Position numbers and translations under genes: made by a program. The notes under the pieces were generated by a model. The model saw only the letters and a list, made by a program, of their open reading frames with translations. It was not told where the DNA came from and searched no databases. Positions 35,148 to 43,208 of a stretch of 64,000 bases of DNA are shown one piece after another. The stretch lies in the NCBI RefSeq assembly GCF_009765995.1, contig NZ_LMUI01000042.1, positions 282,592 through 346,591 on the forward strand, given 5' to 3'. The stretch is from Methylocapsa sp. S129 (GTDB lineage Bacteria > Pseudomonadota > Alphaproteobacteria > Rhizobiales > Beijerinckiaceae). Position 1 is the stretch's first letter; each line of letters opens with the position of its first letter.

Positions 35148-36452
35148 ATGCCGGCATGGCTCGACATGAGCGCTGATGGATTTGAGGCGGCCTTTGAAGC
35201 CTTGCTGACGTCCAAACGCGAGTCCTCCACCGACATCGACGCCATCGTCGCCGCGATCATCGACGATGTGCGCAAGCGCGGCGACGATGCGCTAGCCGAT
35301 TATTCCTTGCGTTTCGATCGCGTCGATCTCGCGCGCCTTGGCATTGCGGTGACGCGCCGGGAGGTCGACGCCGCGTGCGACGCCTGCGACCGGGCGGCCC
35401 TCGGCGCACTCGAACTCGCCCATGATCGCGTGCTCGCCTATCACCAGCGCCAGAAGCCGACCGATGTCTCGTTCGTCGATGCGCTTGGCGTCGAACTGGG
35501 TTGGCGTTGGCGCCCGATCGATGCTGTTGGCCTCTATGTGCCCGGCGGCGCGGCAAGCTATCCCTCTTCCGTCGTGATGAACGCCGTTCCGGCCAAAGTC
35601 GCGGGTTGCGCGCGGGTCGTGATGGCGGTCCCGACGCCGGAAGGACAGATCAATCCGCTGGTTCTGGCCGCGGCAAGGCTTGCCGGCGTTTCTGAAATCT
35701 ATCGCGTCGGCGGCGCGCAGGCGATCGCGGCTTTCGCCTATGGCACACAGAGCATCCGGCCCGTCGCCAAAATCGTCGGCCCTGGCAATGCCTATGTCGC
35801 CGCCGCCAAGCGCCGTGTGTTCGGCATTGTCGGCATCGACATGATCGCTGGCCCGTCTGAAGTCGTGGTGCTCGCCGATTCGTCGGCCGATCCGCGCTTC
35901 ATCGCCGCCGATCTGCTGGCTCAGGCTGAACATGACGAAGCGGCGCAATCGATCCTGATCACCGACGATGCGCGGCTTGGCCGCGAAGTCTCCAAAGCCG
36001 TCGAGAGCCAACTCGCTGACCTGCCCAGAGAGAAGATCGCCGCCGCAAGTTGGCGCGATTTTGGCGCGATCATTGTCGCGCCGAATCTGGCCGAGGCTGT
36101 GCCGCTGGTCGATCGCCTCGCGCCCGAGCATCTCGAAATCATGGCGCGCGACGCCGATGCTCTGAGCCAGAGCATCAACAATGCCGGCGCCATATTTTTG
36201 GGCGAGCACACGCCCGAGGCGATCGGCGATTATGTCGGCGGCTCCAATCACGTCTTGCCGACCGCGCGCTCGGCGCGGTTTTCCTCCGGCCTCGGCGTGC
36301 TTGATTTTCTCAAACGCACGTCGCTGCTCCGCTGCGACGCGCGCTCGCTGGGGGTGCTTGGACCCGCCGCGATCACGCTCGGCCACGCCGAAGGATTGGC
36401 GGCCCATGCGCGATCCGTCGCGCTGCGTCTTGAGCGCGGCGACAAATCATGA
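35148..36452 (+). CDS. hisD: Histidinol dehydrogenase
   Basis: HisD makes histidine from histidinol in two NAD+-dependent oxidations and needs zinc. Motifs include 'VGLYVPGGAASYPSSVVMNAVPAKVAG', 'IVGPGNAYVAAAKR', 'GIDMIAGPSEVVVLAD', 'LLAQAEHDE' (Zn/catalytic Gln-His) and 'LAPEHLEIMA'. Length of 434 residues is normal. ATG at 35148 has GGAG at 10-nt spacing; the frame overlap with DUF2948 upstream of it is not conserved. It overlaps the next gene by ATGA. Confidence 0.96.
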   Translation: MPAWLDMSADGFEAAFEALLTSKRESSTDIDAIVAAIIDDVRKRGDDALADYSLRFDRVDLARLGIAVTRREVDAACDACDRAALGALELAHDRVLAYHQRQKPTDVSFVDALGVELGWRWRPIDAVGLYVPGGAASYPSSVVMNAVPAKVAGCARVVMAVPTPEGQINPLVLAAARLAGVSEIYRVGGAQAIAAFAYGTQSIRPVAKIVGPGNAYVAAAKRRVFGIVGIDMIAGPSEVVVLADSSADPRFIAADLLAQAEHDEAAQSILITDDARLGREVSKAVESQLADLPREKIAAASWRDFGAIIVAPNLAEAVPLVDRLAPEHLEIMARDADALSQSINNAGAIFLGEHTPEAIGDYVGGSNHVLPTARSARFSSGLGVLDFLKRTSLLRCDARSLGVLGPAAITLGHAEGLAAHARSVALRLERGDKS

Positions 36453-36937
36453 GCGTGGACGAAGCCGCCAGGCGTCGACGGCTTTGCGCGGTCTCGCTCG
36501 ACGAAAGCTCCATCGACCGCGGCACTCCCGACCAGGAGCATGAACGCGCCATCGCCATCTATGATCTCATCGAAGAGAACAGCTTCGCGGCGCCCGGCCG
36601 CGACGACGGTCCTTATGCCTTGCGTGTCGGCATGCACGATTCCAGGCTGGCGTTCGATGTCAGGACAATGTCGGGCGAAATGGTGCTGTCCTTTGGACTT
36701 TCGCTGACGCCATTCCGATCGATCCTCAAGGATTATTTCCTCATCTGCGAGAGCTATTACGCCGCGATTCGAACGGCCAGCCCGGCGCAGATCGAGGCGA
36801 TCGACCGAAGCCGCGGCGCGCTGCACAATGAAGGCGCGGATCTTGTCGCGCAAAGGCTCGCCGACAAGGTCGATGTCGACAGCGCGACGGCGCGGCGCCT
36901 GTTTACGCTGATTTGCGCGCTGCATTGGAAGGCATGA
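36449..36937 (+). CDS. UPF0262 family protein
   Basis: A 162-residue protein whose sequence ('LDESSIDRGTPDQEHERAIAIYDLIEEN', 'DYFLICESYYAAIRTASPAQIEAID', 'LHNEGADLVAQRL') is a clear UPF0262 match, a family largely limited to alphaproteobacteria and usually located beside hisD. No known function, signal peptide or membrane helix. It starts in the ATGA overlap with hisD and overlaps the following methyltransferase by ATGA, so the three are translationally coupled. Confidence 0.88.
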   Translation: MSVDEAARRRRLCAVSLDESSIDRGTPDQEHERAIAIYDLIEENSFAAPGRDDGPYALRVGMHDSRLAFDVRTMSGEMVLSFGLSLTPFRSILKDYFLICESYYAAIRTASPAQIEAIDRSRGALHNEGADLVAQRLADKVDVDSATARRLFTLICALHWKA

Positions 36938-37587
36938 GCGCGCCGATCGTCGATCGACCCGCTTTCATCCTCGCGCATACGCGCTTGCTCGCGCCGCCGC
37001 TTGCGCCGGAGATTCAATTGCAGCTTGCCGATGAAGCGACCGAACTTTGGCAAAAAACGGAAGACGAGCTGGGTGAGATCGGGTTGCCGCCGCCCTTTTG
37101 GGCTTTTGCCTGGGCCGGCGGACAGGGGTTGGCGCGCCATATTCTCGATCACCCCGATCTTGTCGCGGGACGGCGCGTCCTCGACTTCGCCTCCGGCTCC
37201 GGGCTGGTGGCGATCGCCGCCGCTAAGGCTGGCGCATGTGCGGTCGAGGCGAGCGAGATCGATGAATTTGCGCTGGCGGCGATCGCCCTGAACGCAACGC
37301 AAAACAATGTTTCCCTCAGCGTCCGGGCCGGTGATCTCGTCGGACGAGACGAGGGCTGGGATGTCGTGCTGGCGGGCGACGTCTCCTATCAGCAGGACAT
37401 GGCCGAAGCCGTCACGCTTTGGCTCGGCGCTCTGGCGCGACGCGGCGCGCAAGTGCTGATCGGCGATCCCTGGCGCAGCTATCTCGCGCGAGATTTGCTG
37501 GAGCCGATCGCCGAATACAGCGTGCCGACGACCCGCGCGCTTGAAGATTCCGAGATCAAGCGCACGGGCGTTTTCCGGTTTCGTTAG
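36934..37587 (+). CDS. Class I SAM-dependent methyltransferase (COG3897-like)
   Basis: A 217-residue protein with the Rossmann-like methyltransferase motif I 'VLDFASGSGLVAIAAAKAGA', an acidic end of strand 2 ('ASEID') and 'VVLAGDVSYQQ' in place of motif IV. 'LPPPFWAFAWAGGQGLAR' is typical of this group, related to PrmA and to eukaryotic lysine methyltransferases of the ETFB-KMT type; the substrate could be a protein. A paralogue lies at 50568-51224. ATG at 36934 overlaps the UPF0262 stop. Confidence 0.85.
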   Translation: MSAPIVDRPAFILAHTRLLAPPLAPEIQLQLADEATELWQKTEDELGEIGLPPPFWAFAWAGGQGLARHILDHPDLVAGRRVLDFASGSGLVAIAAAKAGACAVEASEIDEFALAAIALNATQNNVSLSVRAGDLVGRDEGWDVVLAGDVSYQQDMAEAVTLWLGALARRGAQVLIGDPWRSYLARDLLEPIAEYSVPTTRALEDSEIKRTGVFRFR

Positions 37588-37595
37588 TCTTCGCG

Positions 37596-38114
37596 TTACT
37601 CCATATGCTCGGAACCGCCTTCGCCTTCGTGGCGCATAGCGTCGCCTTCATGCGGGCCGCGCGGCAGGAAGTCGCGCAGCAGCGGGCCGAAATGGCGCTT
37701 CTGCGAATCGTCGAGGCTGTCGTAAAGAGGCTTGCCGGCATCGGCGACCATCTTGAGTTCGGCCGACATTTTCTGAAGATGTTCGGACATCTTGGTCATG
37801 TGTTCGATCGGCGAGGGCCGCTCGCCGCCGTCCATATGCTCGTGCATTTGACGCCAGCCTTCCGCGTGCGCCTTGGCGGCGTCGCGAATCGCCGATTCGA
37901 AAGCCGGCCAGTTCTTTTCCTGTTCGGCGGTCAGCTTGAGGCCGGCTTTCATGCCGGCAAGATGGGCCTCGAGCAAAACGGCATGATTGTCCATCATGCG
38001 TTGCGTTTGGGCCGCGTCGGGCGCGGTCGGCGCGTCGCCGGCGAATGCATTGAGGGCGAAAGTCGCGCTGGCCAGACCGGCCAGTGCGACGGAGGCAAGA
38101 AGGAGTTTCCTCAT
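37596..38114 (-). CDS. Spy/CpxP-like periplasmic protein with LTxxQ motif
   Basis: A 172-residue secreted protein: signal peptide about 1-25 ('LLLASVALAGLASATFALNAFAG'), then helices with 'LTAEQEKNW' (61-69) and a second 'LDDSQKRHFGPLL', the LTxxQ-type repeats of Spy/CpxP proteins. The C-terminus is rich in His, Glu and Gly ('HEGDAMRHEGEGGSEH'), a possible metal-binding tail. Such proteins act as periplasmic chaperones or stress/metal sensors' partners. ATG at 38114 has AAGGTG 5 nt upstream. It is convergent with the methyltransferase gene. Confidence 0.8.
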   Translation of the reverse strand: MRKLLLASVALAGLASATFALNAFAGDAPTAPDAAQTQRMMDNHAVLLEAHLAGMKAGLKLTAEQEKNWPAFESAIRDAAKAHAEGWRQMHEHMDGGERPSPIEHMTKMSEHLQKMSAELKMVADAGKPLYDSLDDSQKRHFGPLLRDFLPRGPHEGDAMRHEGEGGSEHME

Positions 38115-38309
38115 GGGGACACCTTTTGGAGCAAGTGGGGCCAACATATAAGCGGTCCGATTCCCGCGCATTAAAGTCAAATTACATTGAGGTAACGTCG
38201 CCGTGACGATGCGCGCCATTGACGCGAACGGCGCGTCCAATAATGGTGGCGCGTCGCGTCTTTCGCGGGCCCTATCGCTCCCGGACTCTGGCGCTTCAAG
38301 GAGATCGTC

Positions 38310-39092
38310 ATGACCGAGGGCGGAATTGTCGGAGCGCTGGCGCGCCAGATCGGCGCGGGTCAATGCGCACTCTCGGCCTGGGTCGGCATCAATGATCCCG
38401 CGGTTGCAGAGCAGCTCGCGCGCGACGGCTATGACACGATCACGCTCGATATGCAGCACGGCGCCATTGATCTCGCGGGCGCGATGCACGGGATCGGGGC
38501 TGTCGCGCTCGCCGGCAAGCCTGCGATCGTGCGCATTCCGGTCGGCGAATTTGCAACGGCTTCGCGCGTGATCGACGCCGGCGCGGCGGCGGTCATTGCC
38601 CCCATGATCAACAGCGGCGCGGATGCGCGACGCTTTGCCGATTTCATGAAATATCCGCCGATCGGCCAGCGCTCGTGGGGACCGCGCGCGGCGCTCACCC
38701 ATAGCGGCGTGATCGGCCCCGCCTATCTTCATAGCGCCAATGCGTTCACGCTCGCCATCGCGATGGTCGAGACGAGCGAGGCGCTCGACGCCCTTGACGA
38801 AATCCTTGGGACGCCGGGCATCGATGGCGTCTTTGTCGGCCCGTCCGATCTCTCCATCGCGCTCCATCGCGGCGCGCTCGTCGACCCGCATGGCGCCGAT
38901 GTCGACGCCGCGCTGACCAAAGTCGTTCAGCGCGCCAAGGCGCATGGCAAGTTCGCCGCCGCATTCTGTTTCGATGGCAAGCGCGCGCGAGAGCTGGCGG
39001 GGCGCGGCTTTTCGCTCTGTTCGGTCTCGACCGACGCGTTGCTGCTGCGCGCCGCGGCGCGCGCTGAACTAGCGGCGGCGCGCACGCGCTGA
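38310..39092 (+). CDS. HpcH/HpaI aldolase family protein
   Basis: A class II (metal-dependent) pyruvate aldolase of 260 residues. 'LDMQHGAID', 'KPAIVRIPVGE' (Arg for pyruvate), 'AVIAPMINSGADARRF', 'MVETSEALDALDEI' (metal Glu) and 'GVFVGPSDLSIAL' (metal Asp) form the family site. Members cleave 2-keto-4-hydroxy acids to pyruvate and an aldehyde; the substrate here is unknown. ATG at 38310 has AAGGAG 7 nt upstream. It stands alone between the Spy-like gene and the orphan winged-helix gene. Confidence 0.9.
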   Translation: MTEGGIVGALARQIGAGQCALSAWVGINDPAVAEQLARDGYDTITLDMQHGAIDLAGAMHGIGAVALAGKPAIVRIPVGEFATASRVIDAGAAAVIAPMINSGADARRFADFMKYPPIGQRSWGPRAALTHSGVIGPAYLHSANAFTLAIAMVETSEALDALDEILGTPGIDGVFVGPSDLSIALHRGALVDPHGADVDAALTKVVQRAKAHGKFAAAFCFDGKRARELAGRGFSLCSVSTDALLLRAAARAELAAARTR

Positions 39093-39122
39093 CCGACTGA
39101 CCGGACGAGCCTCGGAAGTCCG

Positions 39123-39140
39123 CGCCGCCCTCCGGCGGCG
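39123..39140 (+). terminator. Hairpin after the HpcH/HpaI gene
   Basis: CGCCGCC (39123-39129) and GGCGGCG (39134-39140) form a perfect 7-bp GC stem with a 4-nt loop, about 30 bp after the aldolase stop. No clear T-run follows, so termination is uncertain. Confidence 0.45.
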
Positions 39141-39295
39141 GTTGTGCGACCGCCAGATGATTTTTTCATCCGCACCGCAGCCTTCATCGTATCGACTTGA
39201 GCGGCTCATACCGTAAAGTTTGCTTAGCTTTGCGAGGGGACGCCGGTTGGCGTAAGTGGGTTGCCGGCGCCGGATTTTGACAGAGCGAAAAACAC

Positions 39296-40243
39296 ATGAA
39301 GACAGGGGAGCTTCGAGAGGCGGCCAAGCAGGCCCAATTCGTGGAATTGGCCGTTAGGCCGCGACCCGTCGCGACTAGCGCGCGCGACAGGAGCCTGAGC
39401 GCTGACGACATTGCGCGCCATCCGCGATTGATTTCCTGCGTCCGCCAGCAGGCTTCGACCCTCCTGTCGCTCCATGCGATCAACCCGAGGCTCGCGTCCG
39501 TCTTCGCCACCCAGCAAAGGTGGCTGATGGCTCATCTGGCGCTGGCGCAATATTTCAGGAGCGCGGGATTGGCTCATGTTGGCGAATTGCACGCCGCTAA
39601 ATTGATAGACGCCATTGTGTCTCATGGCGTGGCCAGTCGGAACACCGCCGACGCCTTTCTCAAAGAGATGCAGCAATATGGGCATCTCCAGACCGCTCCT
39701 GCGGGGCGCGATCGCCGAATCCGGCCACTTGCGCCGACATCGGTCAGCATTGAGATGATTTCCGCCTGGCTCGCGACTCATCTAGCGACGCTGGACGGAC
39801 TTGACGGCCGTGACCGCCGCGCCGCCTTTCAGGCCCGGCCACACGCGATCGCCTTGATCCACCCGCTGGTCGCTGACGGGCTTGTGCGGTCCAAAGCGAT
39901 CCGCGAACCGGCCCCGACCTTTTCGCTGTTCACCTGGCTGAATGAGGGCGGAGTCGTCATGGACTGGCTCTATGCGGGGCTGGCGGAGGTCGCGCCCGAC
40001 TGCCAGCGCATCCCCTCGACCGTCGCCTCATTCGCGGATTTGGGCGAGCGGATCAATCTGTCGCGCACCCATCTGAGCCGCAAGCTGCGCATGGCGGAAG
40101 ACATGGGGAGTCTCGGCTGGCAGGGCGAGCGGGGCAAATCCACCATGTGGGTGTCGGCGGGTTTTCTGTACGAATATCATAGCCAGCAGTCCATCAAGCT
40201 GGCCATCATCGATCACGCTTTTCATGAAGGCATGGATGACTGA
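39296..40243 (+). CDS. Orphan protein with C-terminal winged-helix-like region
   Basis: A 315-residue protein I cannot assign to a named family. Residues about 245-290 ('ASFADLGERINLSRTHLSRKLRMAEDMGSLGW', 'GERGKSTMWVSAGFLYEY') look like a helix-turn-helix with a following wing, in a MarR-like order, so a DNA-binding role is plausible. The N-terminal part (40-140) is helical with 'MAHLALAQYFRSAGLAHVGELH'. No signal peptide or membrane helix is seen. It lies alone, with cycM convergent downstream and the aldolase gene upstream. Confidence 0.65.
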   Translation: MKTGELREAAKQAQFVELAVRPRPVATSARDRSLSADDIARHPRLISCVRQQASTLLSLHAINPRLASVFATQQRWLMAHLALAQYFRSAGLAHVGELHAAKLIDAIVSHGVASRNTADAFLKEMQQYGHLQTAPAGRDRRIRPLAPTSVSIEMISAWLATHLATLDGLDGRDRRAAFQARPHAIALIHPLVADGLVRSKAIREPAPTFSLFTWLNEGGVVMDWLYAGLAEVAPDCQRIPSTVASFADLGERINLSRTHLSRKLRMAEDMGSLGWQGERGKSTMWVSAGFLYEYHSQQSIKLAIIDHAFHEGMDD

Positions 40244-40371
40244 AGCGGCTGGGCCGGTCGCCATGCGGACCGGCCTGAGGCGTCTGACCGGCTTGTTGCA
40301 ATCAGCGGTCACAGCAACAGGAACCGCCATCATCAACAACGGCGCCGCGCCTCCCGAGAACCCTCTGAGCC

Positions 40372-40905
40372 TTATTTGGGGAACGGGACTGGGTTGTCCG
40401 ACAGGGTCTGCAGATAGGCGAGGATGTCGGCGCGCTTATGCTCGTCGGATTCGCCGGGGAATGTCATCTTGGTGCCCGGCTCCATCGTCTTCGGGCTCTT
40501 GATGAAGGTGAAAATCTTGTCATAGGTCCAGTCGCCGCCCATCCCCTTCAGGACGTCGGAATAGGCAAAGCCCGCGATCGAGGCGACGGGGCGCCCGACC
40601 ACGCCATAGAGCGGCGGGCCGACCTTGGCGGGACCGCCCTTGTCGAAGCTGTGGCAGGCCTGGCATGGCTTGGTGTCGTTGGCGCCCTTGGCCGGGTCCG
40701 CCTTGGCGAGCAAGGCGGGCAGGGGATCGTCGGGCGCGGCGGCGGGCGCCGCCGCCGCGGCCACCTCGGCCGCCGGAAGCTCATAGCCCGCCTTGATCGG
40801 CTTATGAGGCGAGAAAATCGCGCTGCTGAAAATTCCCAGCGCCATCGTCGCCAACAATGTTCCAAGAAACGCCAAGGCGAGCTTGTTGGAATTTGTCGTT
40901 TCCAT
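40372..40905 (-). CDS. cycM: Membrane-anchored cytochrome c CycM-like
   Basis: A 177-residue class I c-type cytochrome with an N-terminal signal anchor (about 8-30), an Ala/Pro-rich linker and one heme site 'CQACH' (81-85). The distal Met ligand is likely that of 'GTKMTFPG', and '[19 protein letters not shown]' is typical of mitochondrial-type cytochrome c. CycM of Bradyrhizobium passes electrons from the bc1 complex to the aa3 oxidase; the same role is inferred. It is divergent from kdsB, as in many Rhizobiales. Confidence 0.9.
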   Translation of the reverse strand: METTNSNKLALAFLGTLLATMALGIFSSAIFSPHKPIKAGYELPAAEVAAAAAPAAAPDDPLPALLAKADPAKGANDTKPCQACHSFDKGGPAKVGPPLYGVVGRPVASIAGFAYSDVLKGMGGDWTYDKIFTFIKSPKTMEPGTKMTFPGESDEHKRADILAYLQTLSDNPVPFPK

Positions 40906-41070
40906 GCGCGGCGCAGCCCCAAATCAGGAATTCGATCGCCGGGGCGCATTGGCAGGCAGCCCGGACAGCGTTTTGATTACCCGCTTTGCGCGGGACTTGG
41001 CAACACGTATAAACGCGACCCTTTGTCCTTTTTGAGCCCGCAACGGGCGCCCAGAGTTTTCATAGCGCCC

Positions 41071-41826
41071 ATGGCGAACCCGATCGTAATTATCCCGGCG
41101 CGGATGGCCTCGACGCGCCTGCCAGGCAAACCGTTGGCGGATATCCATGGGGAGCCGATGATTGCGCACGTCTGGCGGCGCGCGGTGGAGGCCGATGTCG
41201 GCCCCGTCCTGGTCGCCGCCGACGAACCGGCGATCATCCGCGCCATCGAAGCGGTTGGCGGGCGCGCCATTTTGACGCGGGCGGACCATGCCTCGGGCTC
41301 CGATCGGATTTTTGAGGCGCTCAACGCCTTTGATGCGCAAGGGCGCCACGACATCGTCGTCAATGTGCAGGGCGATCTGCCGACCATTGAGGCCTTAGCG
41401 GTGCGCGCCGCCGTCGGGCCGCTTGACGACGCGCAAGTCGATATTGCGACGCTGGCCACGCCCATCGTGCGTCGCCAGGAGCGCGACGACCCGAATGTCG
41501 TCAAAGCGGTGGGGAGCGAAATAGCGCCCGGACGTCTACGCGCGCTTTATTTCACCCGCGCCAGCGCGCCATGGGGCGAGGGGCCTTTGCTCCATCACAT
41601 CGGGCTCTACGCCTATCGCCGCGAGGCGCTGGCCCGTTTCGTGGCCCTGCCGCCCTCAAAGCTGGAGCGGCGTGAGAAGCTCGAACAATTGCGGGCGCTG
41701 GAGGCGGGAATGCGCATCGACATCGCGCTCGTCGACACGCCGCCGCTTGGCGTCGACACGCCTGAGGATCTGGAGCGCGCCAGGCAGATGCTTGCGCCGC
41801 GTGGAGGGAAGCATGTCCGGTCATAA
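41071..41826 (+). CDS. kdsB: 3-deoxy-manno-octulosonate cytidylyltransferase
   Basis: KdsB makes CMP-Kdo for lipopolysaccharide core synthesis. The nucleotidyltransferase motif '[19 protein letters not shown]' (7-25), '[13 protein letters not shown]', '[12 protein letters not shown]' and '[13 protein letters not shown]' identify it. Length of 251 residues is standard. ATG at 41071 gives the expected start; the frame upstream runs through the cycM region antisense and was ignored. It overlaps pheA by 14 bp. Confidence 0.95.
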   Translation: MANPIVIIPARMASTRLPGKPLADIHGEPMIAHVWRRAVEADVGPVLVAADEPAIIRAIEAVGGRAILTRADHASGSDRIFEALNAFDAQGRHDIVVNVQGDLPTIEALAVRAAVGPLDDAQVDIATLATPIVRRQERDDPNVVKAVGSEIAPGRLRALYFTRASAPWGEGPLLHHIGLYAYRREALARFVALPPSKLERREKLEQLRALEAGMRIDIALVDTPPLGVDTPEDLERARQMLAPRGGKHVRS

Positions 41827-42673
41827 ATCCATCGCCTATCAGGGCGAACCAGGCGCCAATTCGCATATCGCCTGCGCCGAACGCTTTCCCGACTTGACGC
41901 CGTTGCCTTGCGCGACCTTCGAAGACGCTTTCGCGGCGATCCAGGACGGCGCCGCGGATCTCGGCATGATTCCGATCGAGAATTCGATCGCCGGACGCGT
42001 CGCCGACATTCACAATCTGTTGCCTGCTTCCGGCCTGCATATCGTGGGCGAGACTTTCCTGCCGATTCATTTCCAGCTCTTGGGAGTCAAAGGCGCCAAA
42101 GCGTCCGATCTGCGCTCGGTGCATAGCCACATTCATGCGCTCGGCCAGTGCCGCAAGATCATCCGCAAGCTCGGTCTGAAGGCGGTTGTCGCCGGCGACA
42201 CCGCCGGTTCCGCGCGCGAAGTCGCCGAATGGGGCGACCCGACCAGAGCCTCGCTCGCGACCAAGCTGGCTGGCGAAATCTATGGGCTGGATAGTCTGGG
42301 CGTCGACGTTGAGGACGAGGCGCATAACACGACGCGCTTCGTGATCCTCTCCAAGACGCCGCAATGGGCGCTGGCCGGCGTGGGGCCGTTGGTGACGACT
42401 TTCATCTTCCGCGTGCGCAACGTGCCCGCCGCGCTTTATAAAGCGCTTGGCGGTTTTGCGACCAATGGCGTCAATATGACCAAGCTCGAGAGCTATATGG
42501 TAGAGGGCGAATTCGCCGCCACGCAGTTTCTTTCCGACGTCGATGGCCATCCCGACGATCCGGCCCTGCGCCGAGCGTTGGAAGAATTGACGTTCTTTTC
42601 AAAAGAAGTGCGCATTCTGGGCGTCTATCCCGCCCATACCTTTCGGGTGGAGACGCAAAGGGGCGCGGAATAA
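41813..42673 (+). CDS. pheA: Prephenate dehydratase
   Basis: PheA converts prephenate to phenylpyruvate in phenylalanine synthesis. The 286-residue protein lacks a chorismate-mutase domain and consists of the dehydratase domain ('[14 protein letters not shown]', '[18 protein letters not shown]', '[10 protein letters not shown]', 'NTTRFVIL') plus a C-terminal ACT domain ('[28 protein letters not shown]') for Phe feedback. ATG at 41813 has GGAGGGAA just upstream. The kdsB-pheA pair is common in alphaproteobacteria. Confidence 0.95.
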   Translation: MSGHKSIAYQGEPGANSHIACAERFPDLTPLPCATFEDAFAAIQDGAADLGMIPIENSIAGRVADIHNLLPASGLHIVGETFLPIHFQLLGVKGAKASDLRSVHSHIHALGQCRKIIRKLGLKAVVAGDTAGSAREVAEWGDPTRASLATKLAGEIYGLDSLGVDVEDEAHNTTRFVILSKTPQWALAGVGPLVTTFIFRVRNVPAALYKALGGFATNGVNMTKLESYMVEGEFAATQFLSDVDGHPDDPALRRALEELTFFSKEVRILGVYPAHTFRVETQRGAE

Positions 42674-42774
42674 GGCGCGACTCCTTCGTTCTCGCCTGCC
42701 GATCCCGCGTTTGACAGAGCCGTATCCGCGAATAGATTTTGCTGTACGATTCTCTTGGACGATGCGGGGTTCCC

Positions 42775-43059
42775 ATGCCGCATTCTCAGACTATCCGATG
42801 CATCAACAAGGGCTATGGCCGATCTCCGCATGAGAGAATTCTGAACGTCGGCGGCGTCAACGAAGACGGTTCTCACTGGAAGCAAAGCCAGCAGCAAACG
42901 ATAAAAGAAATAGAAGAGGGTTCATGGGAATATTATTCCCAGCTCGTATGGAGGCGGGACAGAATAGTTGTCGCGACCTATCTCGGATATAAATATATCA
43001 AAGCCGCGGGCGACGATATTCAACCCAATACGCTGCTTTCTCTTCCAGAATGTCCATAA
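42775..43059 (+). CDS. DUF3892 family small protein
   Basis: A 94-residue protein starting 'MPHSQTIRCINKGYGRSPHERI', with 'VGGVNEDGSHWKQSQQQTIKEIEEG' and the closing 'NTLLSLPECP', a good DUF3892 match. The function of the family is unknown. The gene and its flanks are noticeably more AT-rich than neighbouring genes, and the family is patchily distributed, both compatible with horizontal transfer (inference). It is a single gene between pheA and the GGDEF/EAL gene. Confidence 0.75.
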   Translation: MPHSQTIRCINKGYGRSPHERILNVGGVNEDGSHWKQSQQQTIKEIEEGSWEYYSQLVWRRDRIVVATYLGYKYIKAAGDDIQPNTLLSLPECP

Positions 43060-43208
43060 TGAAGTCTGCGAAATTCCTGCAAGCGGATTGTGCAGTTTGC
43101 CTATTCACTAGGCGTGCTCAAAGTTTGCGCAGTATTATTTCGATTTAGCAAAATTTCAGTAACTCTTTGGCCGCCATGCTGCGTTCTTCAACTTCATGAG
43201 GATCGCGC

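Noticed and set aside
33338-35275. 645-residue open frame on the minus strand
   Set aside because: Antisense to murA and DUF2948, both clear genes; no motif or start signal supports it.
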